Positions 5,697 through 13,586 of a stretch of 64,000 nucleotides of DNA are shown here, piece by piece. Positions within the stretch are counted from its first letter, which is position 1. Each line of letters begins with the position of its first letter. The translations under genes and the position numbers were made by a program. Source of the DNA: Boudabousia liubingyangii (GTDB lineage Bacteria > Actinomycetota > Actinomycetes > Actinomycetales > Actinomycetaceae); the NCBI RefSeq assembly GCF_001907245.1, contig NZ_MQSU01000005.1, positions 1-64,000 of the forward strand. The letters run 5' to 3'. The notes under the pieces were generated by a model. The model ran no database searches. It was not told the DNA's origin and saw only the letters and a list, made by a program, of their open reading frames with translations.

Positions 5697-8015
5697 ATGA
5701 ATGTGTTAACAACTCAAGACCGGACCGGAATCCCCGGCTACTGCCTTCCAGACCTGAGTAAAACTGGAACCGTAGCCCAAACGGTCGCCATCACCGCCCT
5801 CCTGCTAGCTGCACTAGGAATCGCGCTGATCCTAATGCGTAAATCCAAACGCGCCGCCCTGGCCGCACCGCTAGCCCTAGCGCTAGTCGCGGTAGGCATC
5901 AATATGCCAGACCAAGCGAACGCTAGTACTCCAAAAACCTGCCCAAAGGGATACCACTACGAAGCCTCGCTAGACCCCGACTATCAAAAGGCCCCGCAAA
6001 AACACGGCGCCCACCAGCAAGCCGGCACCAAAGAACCGGTCCAGACCCCGGCCACAAGCCCGGAAACAAAGCCGGCACCCAGCCCGGAACCCAATGGCAT
6101 CAAAAAACCTGTCACCCCTAAACCAGGCACCAAGCCGGAGCCTGGCCAAACGTCAGAACAACCAAGCCCCAAACCGCTGCCGGCGCCCGCAAAACCAGGA
6201 AAGCCGCAACCTCGGCCCGAAGATAACCCTCTAACCGGCAAAGTCCTCATCGTCTCCGACGCCAACCGTGACGGAAAAGCCAACCCGGAAGACCCGGCAG
6301 ACCAAAACCCGGCCGCGGCAACCGCCACCAGCGGAGCGGTCTTCCTAGCCAACCTAGACGACTCAGCCAAACGCTGCCCGCTAAAGAACAAAGCCGGCAA
6401 ACCCCTAGAACTAGAAGAGCTACGGACCTGCTCGGACGCCAACGACACCGAAATCAACGGTGCGGAAGACCTAAAAGACCTAGCCCCGCTAACCATCAAA
6501 GCCATCCCCACGATCAGTGAACAGGGAAGCGGCAAAATTAAACTCGACGCGGCCTCGCAGAAAAAGGTAAACCTCTTCATTAACCGCAACGGAAAATGGG
6601 AACACCTCAAGGAAGGTCAAAGCCTAAGCGCGAACGAACTACGACAGAACGTGCAGCTACGCCTTGAAGGAATCGACGTCGTCAAAGACCAAAGCTGGGA
6701 CGGTCACGTTACCGTCACCCTAGAGGTCGCCGACGGGGGACACCGTGCCAGCAGTCAGGCGCACCTAAAAGCTGCCCCGCTAATCACCCAAAACCACCTG
6801 CAGAAGCTGCAAACCCTCTACGCCCTAACTAAGCACAGCGGTCACTTCAGTGGCCGCCTAACCAGTGAAATCGCCGGGCTAGCCTCCAAGGCAGCCTTCA
6901 AAGCGCAACCTTTCGGGGACTCGCGTGAAGTCTGGGTCCAAGACTCCTTCGAACCCATGTACCAGGTTATGCCCACCGAAAACGGCCCGCGAATCATGCG
7001 GGTCATGCTCAAAACTGACCAGGTGCGCGGCGTCTACACCGACGAAGATCGCCCCAACGAAAAACCCGATGCCACCGATAAAACCAGCATCTATCAGGCG
7101 CTCTATGGCCTACGCGGCCCGGGCGTGGGCATCCTCGACATTGGCAAGCGACAAGCCAACTACACCCTAGATTCCGGCGGCAATATCGAAACCCTACCGC
7201 CCATGCCCGGCTACCCGGCCGGCCGAATCCTCATGGGTAAGCGAACCGCCGCGAACATCCCCGCCGACGCTGAAGAAAACGAACCCCTAGAACCCTCAGA
7301 GTCCATCCGCGATTTCTTCACCGCCCAAAAAGTCCAAAAGCCCATCTACCTAGACACCTCATTCCTGTCCGTGGGCCACATCGACGAAATGATCACCACC
7401 GTCCCAGCCAATACCAAACTGGGATGGAAACTAGTGGTCAGCTCCCCGCAGGCCGGCCTAGAAATCTTCAAGAAACTACAGGCTGAAGGGCACGGGAAAG
7501 ACCAGCTCATGAGTCACGAGGGCGCACAGGGCAACACCATTGATGGCGCCCTAGAAAAGGGGCGAGCCGACTGGGTAAACGGCAATGCCGAAAGGATCAT
7601 CCAAAAGAATATCGACATCATCAAGAAAGAAACCGGTATCACCGACGCAGACATCATTCGTGTGCCCGTCTTCTACCGCGCAGAAGTAGACGACGATGAC
7701 CCCAACGGTGTCAACCTTGATGCGAAAACCTATGCGGCAGACTTCATCCCCAACGCCGTCAACGGGGTAGTGGCCAACAATAAAACCTTCATTGCCCCAC
7801 GACAGTTTGGCCCCGTCATCGGCGGCAAGGACCTCTACCAAGAAGCGGTTGAAAAAGCCTTCGCCCAAGCTGGGATGAAAGTACTCTACGCAGACACCTA
7901 CCGGACCCTCTACGTGCATGGTGGAGAACTGCACTGCGGTACGAACGCCATCAGAGAGGCCACACCCTACTTCTTGAAGGACACCGCCGGAGCCCAACCG
8001 ACGGCAGGGAAGTAG
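5697..8015 (+). CDS. Protein-arginine deiminase (PAD) family protein, exported
   Basis: 772 residues. The family hydrolyses peptidyl-arginine to citrulline plus ammonia in a Ca-dependent way. All four catalytic residues of animal PADs have clear counterparts: Asp416 (WVQDSFE), His561 and Asp563 (VGHIDEM), and nucleophile Cys747 (LHCGTN). Other PAD-like stretches are DSGGNIETLPP, GRILMG and ILDIG. Residues about 180-355 match the PAD middle domain, including acidic Ca-binding loops (DANRDGKANPED at 188-199, DANDTEING from 247) and EDLKDLAPLTIKA. Residues about 365-765 are the catalytic domain. The animal N-terminal immunoglobulin-like domain is absent. Instead there are two hydrophobic segments (about 24-46 and 53-72) around MRKSKR, ending in an AxA-type site (QANA/ST), then a Pro-rich linker (95-178). 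GGGAG at 5683-5687 supports the ATG. An AAACGTTT operator lies upstream. Confidence 0.92.
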   Translation: MNVLTTQDRTGIPGYCLPDLSKTGTVAQTVAITALLLAALGIALILMRKSKRAALAAPLALALVAVGINMPDQANASTPKTCPKGYHYEASLDPDYQKAPQKHGAHQQAGTKEPVQTPATSPETKPAPSPEPNGIKKPVTPKPGTKPEPGQTSEQPSPKPLPAPAKPGKPQPRPEDNPLTGKVLIVSDANRDGKANPEDPADQNPAAATATSGAVFLANLDDSAKRCPLKNKAGKPLELEELRTCSDANDTEINGAEDLKDLAPLTIKAIPTISEQGSGKIKLDAASQKKVNLFINRNGKWEHLKEGQSLSANELRQNVQLRLEGIDVVKDQSWDGHVTVTLEVADGGHRASSQAHLKAAPLITQNHLQKLQTLYALTKHSGHFSGRLTSEIAGLASKAAFKAQPFGDSREVWVQDSFEPMYQVMPTENGPRIMRVMLKTDQVRGVYTDEDRPNEKPDATDKTSIYQALYGLRGPGVGILDIGKRQANYTLDSGGNIETLPPMPGYPAGRILMGKRTAANIPADAEENEPLEPSESIRDFFTAQKVQKPIYLDTSFLSVGHIDEMITTVPANTKLGWKLVVSSPQAGLEIFKKLQAEGHGKDQLMSHEGAQGNTIDGALEKGRADWVNGNAERIIQKNIDIIKKETGITDADIIRVPVFYRAEVDDDDPNGVNLDAKTYAADFIPNAVNGVVANNKTFIAPRQFGPVIGGKDLYQEAVEKAFAQAGMKVLYADTYRTLYVHGGELHCGTNAIREATPYFLKDTAGAQPTAGK

Positions 8016-8150
8016 AGCAAAAGAAAACGGGACATTAAAGCGGAATCTGGCCGTGAATGCTGATTTAAAGCCCTATTTCTGCGCGCAGGGCGGAAAATGA
8101 GTGAAAAATTTGGAAAAAACGGCGCAAACTATAGAGAAATCTCATTTTGT

Positions 8151-8172
8151 CGTGTAATCTCAGGCTTACACG
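8151..8172. promoter_or_regulatory. Inverted repeat CGTGTAA-N8-TTACACG upstream of hup
   Basis: Seven-base perfect arms (8151-8157 and 8166-8172) with an 8-nt spacer, placed just upstream of the predicted -35 of the hup promoter. The position suits a dimeric regulator. The regulator is not identifiable from sequence. Confidence 0.45.
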
Positions 8173-8183
8173 GTCAGATTCCG

Positions 8184-8213
8184 TTGACTACCAGCAAATG
8201 TCACCGGTAAACT
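8184..8213 (+). promoter_or_regulatory. Predicted hup promoter (TTGACT-18-TAAACT)
   Basis: -35 TTGACT at 8184-8189 and -10 TAAACT at 8208-8213 with an 18-bp spacer. This gives a leader of about 55 nt before the HU start at 8277. Confidence 0.6.
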
Positions 8214-8276
8214 GCCATGGAAATCCGGGAAACTCCAAGGGAGTGCCCCGCCAAAAACTATAGAAGGGAAATCTTC

Positions 8277-8552
8277 ATGAACCGCACTGAACTGGTCGCC
8301 GCCATCGCTGAGCGCGCCTCTCTAACCAAGGTCCAGGCCGACGCTGCTCTATCCGCTTTCCAGGAAGTCCTAGTTGACTCCCTAGGCAAGGGCGAAGCCG
8401 TCAAGGTCACCGGCCTACTATCCGTGGAACGCGTTGAGCGCGCCGCTCGCACCGGTCGCAACCCCCGCACCGGCGAAGAAATCCAGATCCCCGCTGGTTA
8501 CGGCGTGAAGATCTCTGCTGGCTCCACCCTAAAGAAGGCTGTTGCCAAGTGA
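8277..8552 (+). CDS. hup: HU-family nucleoid-associated DNA-binding protein
   Basis: 91 residues, the normal HU length, with no Lys-rich C-terminal tail of the kind found in mycobacterial HupB. The dimer core (MNRTELVAAIAERASLTK), the beta-arm signature (RAARTGRNPRTGEEIQIPAG) and the closing helix (ISAGSTLKKAV) are all present. It binds and bends DNA non-specifically and compacts the nucleoid. The start at 8277 is chosen because GAAGGGA lies 7 nt upstream and it restores the standard N-terminus; an in-frame ATG at 8217 would add 20 unrelated residues and is rejected. A strong terminator follows, so hup is monocistronic. One unusual spot is VTGLLSVERVE where the family usually has a GFG-type turn (VGFGTFEV). 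Confidence 0.96.
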   Translation: MNRTELVAAIAERASLTKVQADAALSAFQEVLVDSLGKGEAVKVTGLLSVERVERAARTGRNPRTGEEIQIPAGYGVKISAGSTLKKAVAK

Positions 8553-8581
8553 GTTAAGCCCAACGGCTAACAAACACTTCA

Positions 8582-8620
8582 AATCCCCCGCACCCAACAG
8601 GGTAGCGGGGGATTGTTTTA
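8582..8620 (+). terminator. Intrinsic terminator of hup
   Basis: AATCCCCCGC (8582-8591) pairs perfectly with GCGGGGGATT (8605-8614) around a 13-nt loop and is followed by GTTTTA. Confidence 0.9.
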
Positions 8621-8668
8621 TACCCACCAAGAATCTGATGGCCCGGAAAAACCGGCAGGCTCTTTAAT

Positions 8669-8696
8669 TTGAGTCCCGGAACACATATAGTAGAAT
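8669..8696 (+). promoter_or_regulatory. Candidate nagB promoter (TTGAGT-16-TAGAAT)
   Basis: -35 TTGAGT at 8669-8674 and -10 TAGAAT at 8691-8696, spacer 16 bp. It leaves a leader of about 75 nt before nagB. No GntR/NagR-type TGGTCTAGACCA operator was found nearby. Confidence 0.4.
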
Positions 8697-8779
8697 ATGG
8701 ACAGCAAGGAAACCTGCGCAAAGTTGCGTTAAAACTGTCCAAAACGCTAAATATAGAGCAATACTTAGAAAGGTATCCC

Positions 8780-9553
8780 ATGGAGGTCTACATCCTGCCC
8801 GACGAGGACGCAATCGGCGAAGCCATCGCAGATCGCATCCAAAAAGTATTTGAAAACAATGCCAACGCCAACCTAGGCGTCGCGACGGGCTCCTCCCCGC
8901 TGCCCACCTACCGGGCCCTAGCCGCCCGCGTTGCAGACGGAAAACTATCCTTCAAGAACGCTCACTTCTTCATGCTTGACGAATACGTCGGCATCGACGA
9001 AGACCACCCCGAGCGCTACCACAACGTCATCACCACCGAAATCGCCTCCAAGGTAGACGTTGACCCCGCCAACGTCCACGGACCCGAAGGCAACGCCCCC
9101 GACCTAGAAGCAGCCGTCAAAGAATACGACCAGCTCATCAAAGACCAGGGTGGCGTAGACCTACAGATCCTAGGCATTGGCTCTGACGGCCACATCGCCT
9201 TCAATGAACCCGGCGGCTCCCTAGTCTCCCGCACCCACGTAGGTGTCCTGACCAAGCAGACCCGTGAAGACAACGCTCGCTTCTTCGACGGTGACCTAAG
9301 CAAGGTTCCCACCCACTGCGTCACCCAGGGCCTAGGCACCATTATGGAAGCCCGTGAACTCTGCCTAGTCGCCACCGGTGCCGGCAAAGCCGACGCCGTC
9401 CGCGAACTAATCGAAGGTGGCATCTCAGCCCTCTGGCCCGCCACCATCATGCAGATGCACCCCAACGCACACGTCTTCGTGGATGAAGCTGCCGCTGCCA
9501 AACTAAAGCTGGCCGACTACTACCGCGAAATCCAAGCCGCCCGCGAAGCCTGA
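8780..9553 (+). CDS. nagB: Glucosamine-6-phosphate deaminase
   Basis: 257 residues (E. coli NagB has 266). It converts glucosamine-6-phosphate to fructose-6-phosphate plus ammonia, feeding amino sugars into glycolysis. Signatures: the phosphate loop LGVATGSSPLPTYRAL near residues 34-49, FMLDEYVGI carrying the catalytic Asp, and GIGSDGHIAFNEPG with the Asp/His/Glu catalytic cluster. The start MEVYILPDED at 8780 has a GAAAGG site 6 nt upstream; an in-frame extension to 8669 would cross the promoter. No nagA or sugar phosphotransferase gene lies next to it, so the substrate source cannot be told from context. Confidence 0.96.
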   Translation: MEVYILPDEDAIGEAIADRIQKVFENNANANLGVATGSSPLPTYRALAARVADGKLSFKNAHFFMLDEYVGIDEDHPERYHNVITTEIASKVDVDPANVHGPEGNAPDLEAAVKEYDQLIKDQGGVDLQILGIGSDGHIAFNEPGGSLVSRTHVGVLTKQTREDNARFFDGDLSKVPTHCVTQGLGTIMEARELCLVATGAGKADAVRELIEGGISALWPATIMQMHPNAHVFVDEAAAAKLKLADYYREIQAAREA

Positions 9554-9640
9554 CCGGCCCAAGCTTCCCCGTAAGTTTCCCCGCAGGCCTTTGGCCCGGC
9601 TAAACCACCCCAAAAGGTGGCCTAAAAACTGAAAAACCCC

Positions 9641-9682
9641 ACGCGCCCTCGGCACCCAAAAAAAGGACCGCCGAGGGCGCGT
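9641..9682. terminator. Strong hairpin sharing the GCCGAGGGCGCG arm; probable terminator
   Basis: ACGCGCCCTCGGC (9641-9653) pairs perfectly with GCCGAGGGCGCGT (9670-9682), loop 16 nt, in the 190-nt gap after nagB. The 12-base arm recurs in the terminator at 30791-30828, and its 8-base core in the hairpin at 22789-22811. There is no long T run on the plus side, so termination strength is uncertain. A smaller CCACC/GGTGG hairpin lies just upstream (9605-9620). Confidence 0.6.
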
Positions 9683-9733
9683 CACTATACTGCGGTGAAA
9701 CTCACCTGAAAATGCACACCAGTGGGGGAACCA

Positions 9734-9739
9734 TACAAT
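9734..9739 (+). promoter_or_regulatory. -10 element TACAAT of a probable leaderless promoter
   Basis: TACAAT ends 6 nt before the ATG at 9746 and there is no Shine-Dalgarno, so the transcript should begin at or next to the start codon. No convincing -35 is visible. Confidence 0.55.
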
Positions 9740-9745
9740 AGAAAC

Positions 9746-10072
9746 ATGAGCGACTACCAGAATCCCAGCGGCCCCGAACAACCCGGCGGCCCAGCAGCAG
9801 AACCCCAACAGGCAGGTTCCGTCGGGGTACTGGAAAAACCCGAAGTCAAGCCCTCGAAGAATGACGGCGACAACGAACGCTTCGCTCACTACGTCCGCGG
9901 TGGCCGACAGGTAGCCGGACGCATGGTAATCGCCCTCTGCGGCAAGGTCTGGATCCCCACCCGCAACCCCAAAGACTTCCCAGTCTGCCCCACCTGCAAG
10001 GCCATTCTAGAAGCCTCCAAAAACCATGGAAAAGGCTGGCCCTTCCGCGGTGACGACGGGGACAAAAACTAG
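9746..10072 (+). CDS. DUF3039 family protein
   Basis: 108 residues. The N-terminal 45 are Pro/Gly/Gln-rich and probably disordered. The C-terminal domain is the DUF3039 core: FAHYVRGGRQ, MVIALCGKVWIPTRNP and a CPTC knuckle, suggesting a small zinc-ribbon-like fold with Cys ligands (ALC...CPTC). The function is unknown. In actinobacteria DUF3039 genes commonly sit next to a DEAD/DEAH helicase gene, as here (15-nt gap), so the two proteins may work together. The start at ATG 9746 is chosen because the -10 TACAAT ends 6 nt upstream; an upstream in-frame start at 9722 would precede the transcription start. Confidence 0.85.
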   Translation: MSDYQNPSGPEQPGGPAAEPQQAGSVGVLEKPEVKPSKNDGDNERFAHYVRGGRQVAGRMVIALCGKVWIPTRNPKDFPVCPTCKAILEASKNHGKGWPFRGDDGDKN

Positions 10073-10087
10073 GGGAATCACTGAAAA

Positions 10088-11929
10088 ATGCCTGAGTTCC
10101 CAGACTCGGGGCAGCTTTCCCTGCCTCTACCCGGGCACGCCTCGCCCGCCGCTGCCGAAAATCTTTCCCCCGCCTACCCGCGTCGCGCCGCTTGGGGAAC
10201 CGCGTCCTCACTGCGCGCTTGGCAGGCTGCCGCGATCGACAAATACCTAGAAACCAGCCCCCAAGACTTCCTCGCAGTCGCAACCCCCGGCGCCGGTAAA
10301 ACCACCTTCGCACTGCGGATCGCCGCTGGCCTCATGGCTGACGGTGTCGTCCAAAAAGTCACCGTCGTTTGCCCCACGGAGCACCTCAAAAACCAGTGGG
10401 CCGAGGCCGCCGCCCGCGTGGGTATCCAACTAGACCCCGCCTTTACGAACTCCCAGCGTTTCGCCGGTGCGCACTTCGACGGGGTCGCCGTCACCTACGC
10501 GCAGGTCGGCGCCAATCCGGAAGTCCACGAGGCCCGCACCAAAGCTGAACGCACCCTGGTGATCCTGGACGAAATTCACCACGGTGGCGACAATCTCACT
10601 TGGGGTGATGGCATCGGACAGGCCTTCAAAACCGCCACCCGACGTCTGTCCCTAACCGGTACGCCCTTTCGTTCCGATACCGCCCCCATTCCCTTCGTCC
10701 GCTATGCCGAGGATGCCAACGGGATTCGCCGCTCCCAATCCGACTACACGTACGGTTACGCGGACGCTCTGCGCGACGGGGTAGTGCGACCGGTAATCTT
10801 CCTTTCCTATTCTGGCAATATGCACTGGCGGACCTCCGCCGGGGATGAGGTTGCTGCGCGCCTAGGTGAGCCCCTCACCAAAGACATGACCAAGCAGGCT
10901 TGGCGCACTGCCCTAGACCCAAAGGGACAGTGGATGCCGGCCGTGTTGGCTGCGGCAGATAAGCGCCTCACCCAGGTGCGGCGGACCGTGCCCGACGCCG
11001 GCGGGCTAGTGATCGCCTCTAATCAGACTGCGGCCCGCGCCTACGCGAAACAGCTACACGAAATCACCGGGAAGGCCCCTACTGTGGTCCTCTCGGATGA
11101 TTCGGGGGCTTCAGAAAAGATTGATCAGTTCTCGCAGGGGAACGACCGGTGGATGGTGGCCGTCCGCATGGTCTCTGAAGGTGTGGACGTACCCCGACTG
11201 GCGGTGGGCGTATATGCCACCTCCACCTCTACGCCACTGTTCTTCGCCCAGGCGATTGGACGTTTCGTACGCGCCCGTAAACGCGGCGAGACCGCCTCGG
11301 TCTTCCTACCTTCAGTGGCCCCGCTACTAGAGTTAGCCTCCCAGATGGAAGCCCAGCGGGATCACGCCCTAGATCGACCCCAAACTGAGGACCCCGATGC
11401 CGGTCTGCTAAACCCGGAAGAGATGGAACTGGCCCGCGCCAATCAGAACGAGGCCGCCAGCTCAGACCTGCTACCCGGTTTCGAAGCCCTAGGGGCAGAA
11501 GCCGAATTCGACGGGGTACTCTTTGATGGCAACCAGTTCGGCCTAGGTGCCGAAGTGGGCAGCGCGGAAGAACAAGACTTCCTAGGTATTCCCGGGCTGC
11601 TGGAGCCCGAACAGGTGACCTCTCTCTTGCGGGCCCGTCAGAGCGAACAGATTAAGGCCGAAAAGGCCCGCAGCTCCAGAATCAAAGACGCCGAGGCTCT
11701 ACGCGCCCAAAACTCGGGCATCAGCGCCCACCGTCTGCGCGCGGCAAAGCGTAAAGAACTGCAGAACCTGGTCTCTGGCTGGTCCCGTCGCACCGGCGAC
11801 CCACACGCCAAGATCCACGCTGAACTACGTCGCCGCTGCGGGGGACCGGAAGTTCCCCAAGCGTCTACGGAAGAAATCCAGTCCCGGATTGACCTATTGC
11901 GTCGCATGCTAGTGGGCAAGGCCCGCTAG
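10088..11929 (+). CDS. Superfamily II DEAD/DEAH-box helicase, actinobacterial conserved type
   Basis: 613 residues. RecA-like domain 1 has Q-like ASSLRAWQ, Walker A ATPGAGKT (about residue 66), motif Ia VVCPTEHLKNQW, motif II DEIHHGGD and motif III SLTGTPFRSD. Domain 2 has VSEGVDVPRLAVGVYATST (motif V) and QAIGRFVRAR (motif VI). This is the layout of SF2 translocases of the ResIII/RAD25-like kind. A C-terminal charged helical region (about 470-613) is specific to the actinobacterial group. The nucleic-acid substrate is unknown. It follows DUF3039 by 15 nt, presumably in one transcript. The ribosome binding site is poor (AGGGGA about 13 nt upstream), suggesting coupling to DUF3039. A terminator follows at 12014-12048. 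Confidence 0.9.
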   Translation: MPEFPDSGQLSLPLPGHASPAAAENLSPAYPRRAAWGTASSLRAWQAAAIDKYLETSPQDFLAVATPGAGKTTFALRIAAGLMADGVVQKVTVVCPTEHLKNQWAEAAARVGIQLDPAFTNSQRFAGAHFDGVAVTYAQVGANPEVHEARTKAERTLVILDEIHHGGDNLTWGDGIGQAFKTATRRLSLTGTPFRSDTAPIPFVRYAEDANGIRRSQSDYTYGYADALRDGVVRPVIFLSYSGNMHWRTSAGDEVAARLGEPLTKDMTKQAWRTALDPKGQWMPAVLAAADKRLTQVRRTVPDAGGLVIASNQTAARAYAKQLHEITGKAPTVVLSDDSGASEKIDQFSQGNDRWMVAVRMVSEGVDVPRLAVGVYATSTSTPLFFAQAIGRFVRARKRGETASVFLPSVAPLLELASQMEAQRDHALDRPQTEDPDAGLLNPEEMELARANQNEAASSDLLPGFEALGAEAEFDGVLFDGNQFGLGAEVGSAEEQDFLGIPGLLEPEQVTSLLRARQSEQIKAEKARSSRIKDAEALRAQNSGISAHRLRAAKRKELQNLVSGWSRRTGDPHAKIHAELRRRCGGPEVPQASTEEIQSRIDLLRRMLVGKAR

Positions 11930-12013
11930 GCTCCTAACTGCCCGCAAGGTCTGTCCGCGACCTAAGCGGTGCCCTGACGTGATACCGCTCGCAAGTGGCT
12001 CATTACCCTAAAA

Positions 12014-12048
12014 CTAAAGGACCCCAACCAACAGGTTGAGGTCCTTAG
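12014..12048. terminator. Bidirectional terminator between helicase and pncB
   Basis: A long stem formed by CTAAAGGACCCCAACC (12014-12029) and GGTTGAGGTCCTTAG (12034-12048), with one bulge and one mismatch and a 4-nt loop, between convergent genes ending at 11929 and 12065. Confidence 0.8.
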
Positions 12049-12064
12049 CTATTTACTGAAGTAT

Positions 12065-13438
12065 TCAGTTCAGCGGGCTGGCACTTTCCAAGGGAATTAC
12101 GCGGGTTTCAATCGCCGGTTCGCCAGCGGATAGGCGCCAAGCTGAGTACGGCAACTGGTTACGAACTTCCTGGTGGAAGTTAGCGGCCCGTTCCAAGGAA
12201 CTCTCGTCGTACCAAGTGCGGTCAATATTGCCATCAGTTACCAGTTTGACCTGTAGCGGACGTAGGTGAGTGCCTTCGGCTTCCTCGGCCGCTAGGGTCT
12301 TCTGGAAGTCCTCATAAGAACCAACGTAGAGGCGCTCTTCAGAGGCGTAACCGTCCTCGTCAAAGGCGCGTGCGGCCCACTTACGGCCCGCCACAGTGGA
12401 CTTGGACTTGGACTTCTTTGCGACGCCCTCCATGAAGCCTTCAGCACCTTCGCGCTCGACTAGCTTGTAGACCAAGGCGGCGGTCGGAATACCAGAACCG
12501 GTAACCAGCTTGGTGCCCACACCATAGGCGTCAACCGGGGCGGCACCAAGGGCCGCAATAGCATATTCGTCAAGGTCAGAGGTGACGGTAATCTTTGTGG
12601 TCTTGGCGCCGAGCTCATCCAACTGGCCTCGCACCTTGAAGGCCTGAGCAACCAAGTCGCCAGAGTCAATGCGGACGGCACCTAGTTCGCCGCCAGCCTC
12701 GCGGGCCACCCGCACTGCCGTCTCAACCCCCTTGGGGATGTCGTAGGTATCAACCAGCAGGGTGGTGCCGGGGCCTAGGGTAGCTACCTGAGCGCGGAAG
12801 GCTTCTTCCTCGGTCTCATGCAGTAGCGTGAAGGAGTGGGCGGAAGTACCTAGCGTGCCAATGCCGTAGCGCTTGCCAGCTTCTAGATCAGAGGAGGCCT
12901 TGAAGCCACCAATGATCGAGGCGCGGGCGGCTGAAACTGCGGCACGCTCATGAGTCCGGCGGGCACCCATATCTAGGCAGGGTCGGCCGTGAGCGGCAAT
13001 CGTCATACGGGAAGCCGCAGAGGCAACTGCACAGTCGTGATTGAGAATCGACAGCAGAACAGTTTCTAGGAGGCACGCTTCTGCGAACGTGCCTTCCACG
13101 GTCAACAGGGGAGAGCCAGCAAAGTAGCATTCGCCTTCCTGGTAGCCCCAGATGTTGCCCTGGAAGTGGAAGTCTTTAAGGAAATCTAAAGTGTCATCAT
13201 TGACGATCTTCTGCTGGTGCAGGTAGTCAATGTCTTCTTTAGAGAAAACGAAGCGTTCTAGCGCTTCGAGGATGCGGGAGGTGCCAGCTACGACGCCAAA
13301 GCGGCGAGTGGTAGGCAAGCGACGCCCGAAGAGTTCGAATACGGAGCGACGTTCGGCGGTGCCGTGTTTAAGGGCGGCCTCCACCATTGTTAGCTCGTAC
13401 ATATCTGTCAGCAGGGAAGTAGACCATGATGCGCTCAT
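12065..13438 (-). CDS. pncB: Nicotinate phosphoribosyltransferase
   Basis: 457 residues, the size of the actinobacterial PncB. It makes nicotinate mononucleotide from nicotinate and PRPP (Preiss-Handler NAD salvage) with ATP hydrolysis. Family stretches: LLTDMYELTM at the N-terminus, RRTHERAAV, IGTLGTSAHSF containing the autophosphorylated histidine region, LVDTYD, VRIDSGDL and VTSDLDEYAI at the phosphoribosyl site. The ATG at 13436-13438 has a -10-like TACTGT (minus strand, 13446-13451) ending 7 nt upstream and no Shine-Dalgarno, so it is probably leaderless. It diverges from murI; nudC, 3.3 kb away, also serves NAD metabolism. Confidence 0.95.
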   Translation of the reverse strand: MSASWSTSLLTDMYELTMVEAALKHGTAERRSVFELFGRRLPTTRRFGVVAGTSRILEALERFVFSKEDIDYLHQQKIVNDDTLDFLKDFHFQGNIWGYQEGECYFAGSPLLTVEGTFAEACLLETVLLSILNHDCAVASAASRMTIAAHGRPCLDMGARRTHERAAVSAARASIIGGFKASSDLEAGKRYGIGTLGTSAHSFTLLHETEEEAFRAQVATLGPGTTLLVDTYDIPKGVETAVRVAREAGGELGAVRIDSGDLVAQAFKVRGQLDELGAKTTKITVTSDLDEYAIAALGAAPVDAYGVGTKLVTGSGIPTAALVYKLVEREGAEGFMEGVAKKSKSKSTVAGRKWAARAFDEDGYASEERLYVGSYEDFQKTLAAEEAEGTHLRPLQVKLVTDGNIDRTWYDESSLERAANFHQEVRNQLPYSAWRLSAGEPAIETRVIPLESASPLN

Positions 13439-13586
13439 GAGGTAAACAGTACCGCGGATTTCCGCCGAAGGCGCTTTTTGTTTAGATAGTGTCCGAAATC
13501 TATAGGAAAAGTGGTGGTTTTAAGGGTGGCAGCAATCACCGTCTTTTACTCAGATATTAACCTTAGTTTGCGTTAACATTTTATAG

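Noticed and set aside
5984-6610. 208-codon minus-strand frame antisense to the PAD gene
   Set aside because: The plus frame encodes a recognisable PAD linker and middle domain; the antisense product is Gly/Ser/Leu-rich and resembles no family.
8217-8276. Upstream ATG for hup
   Set aside because: It adds 20 non-HU residues; the ATG at 8277 has GAAGGGA directly upstream and gives the standard HU N-terminus.
8620-8780. NagR/DasR-type operator before nagB
   Set aside because: No TGGTCTAGACCA-like palindrome is present in the leader or promoter.
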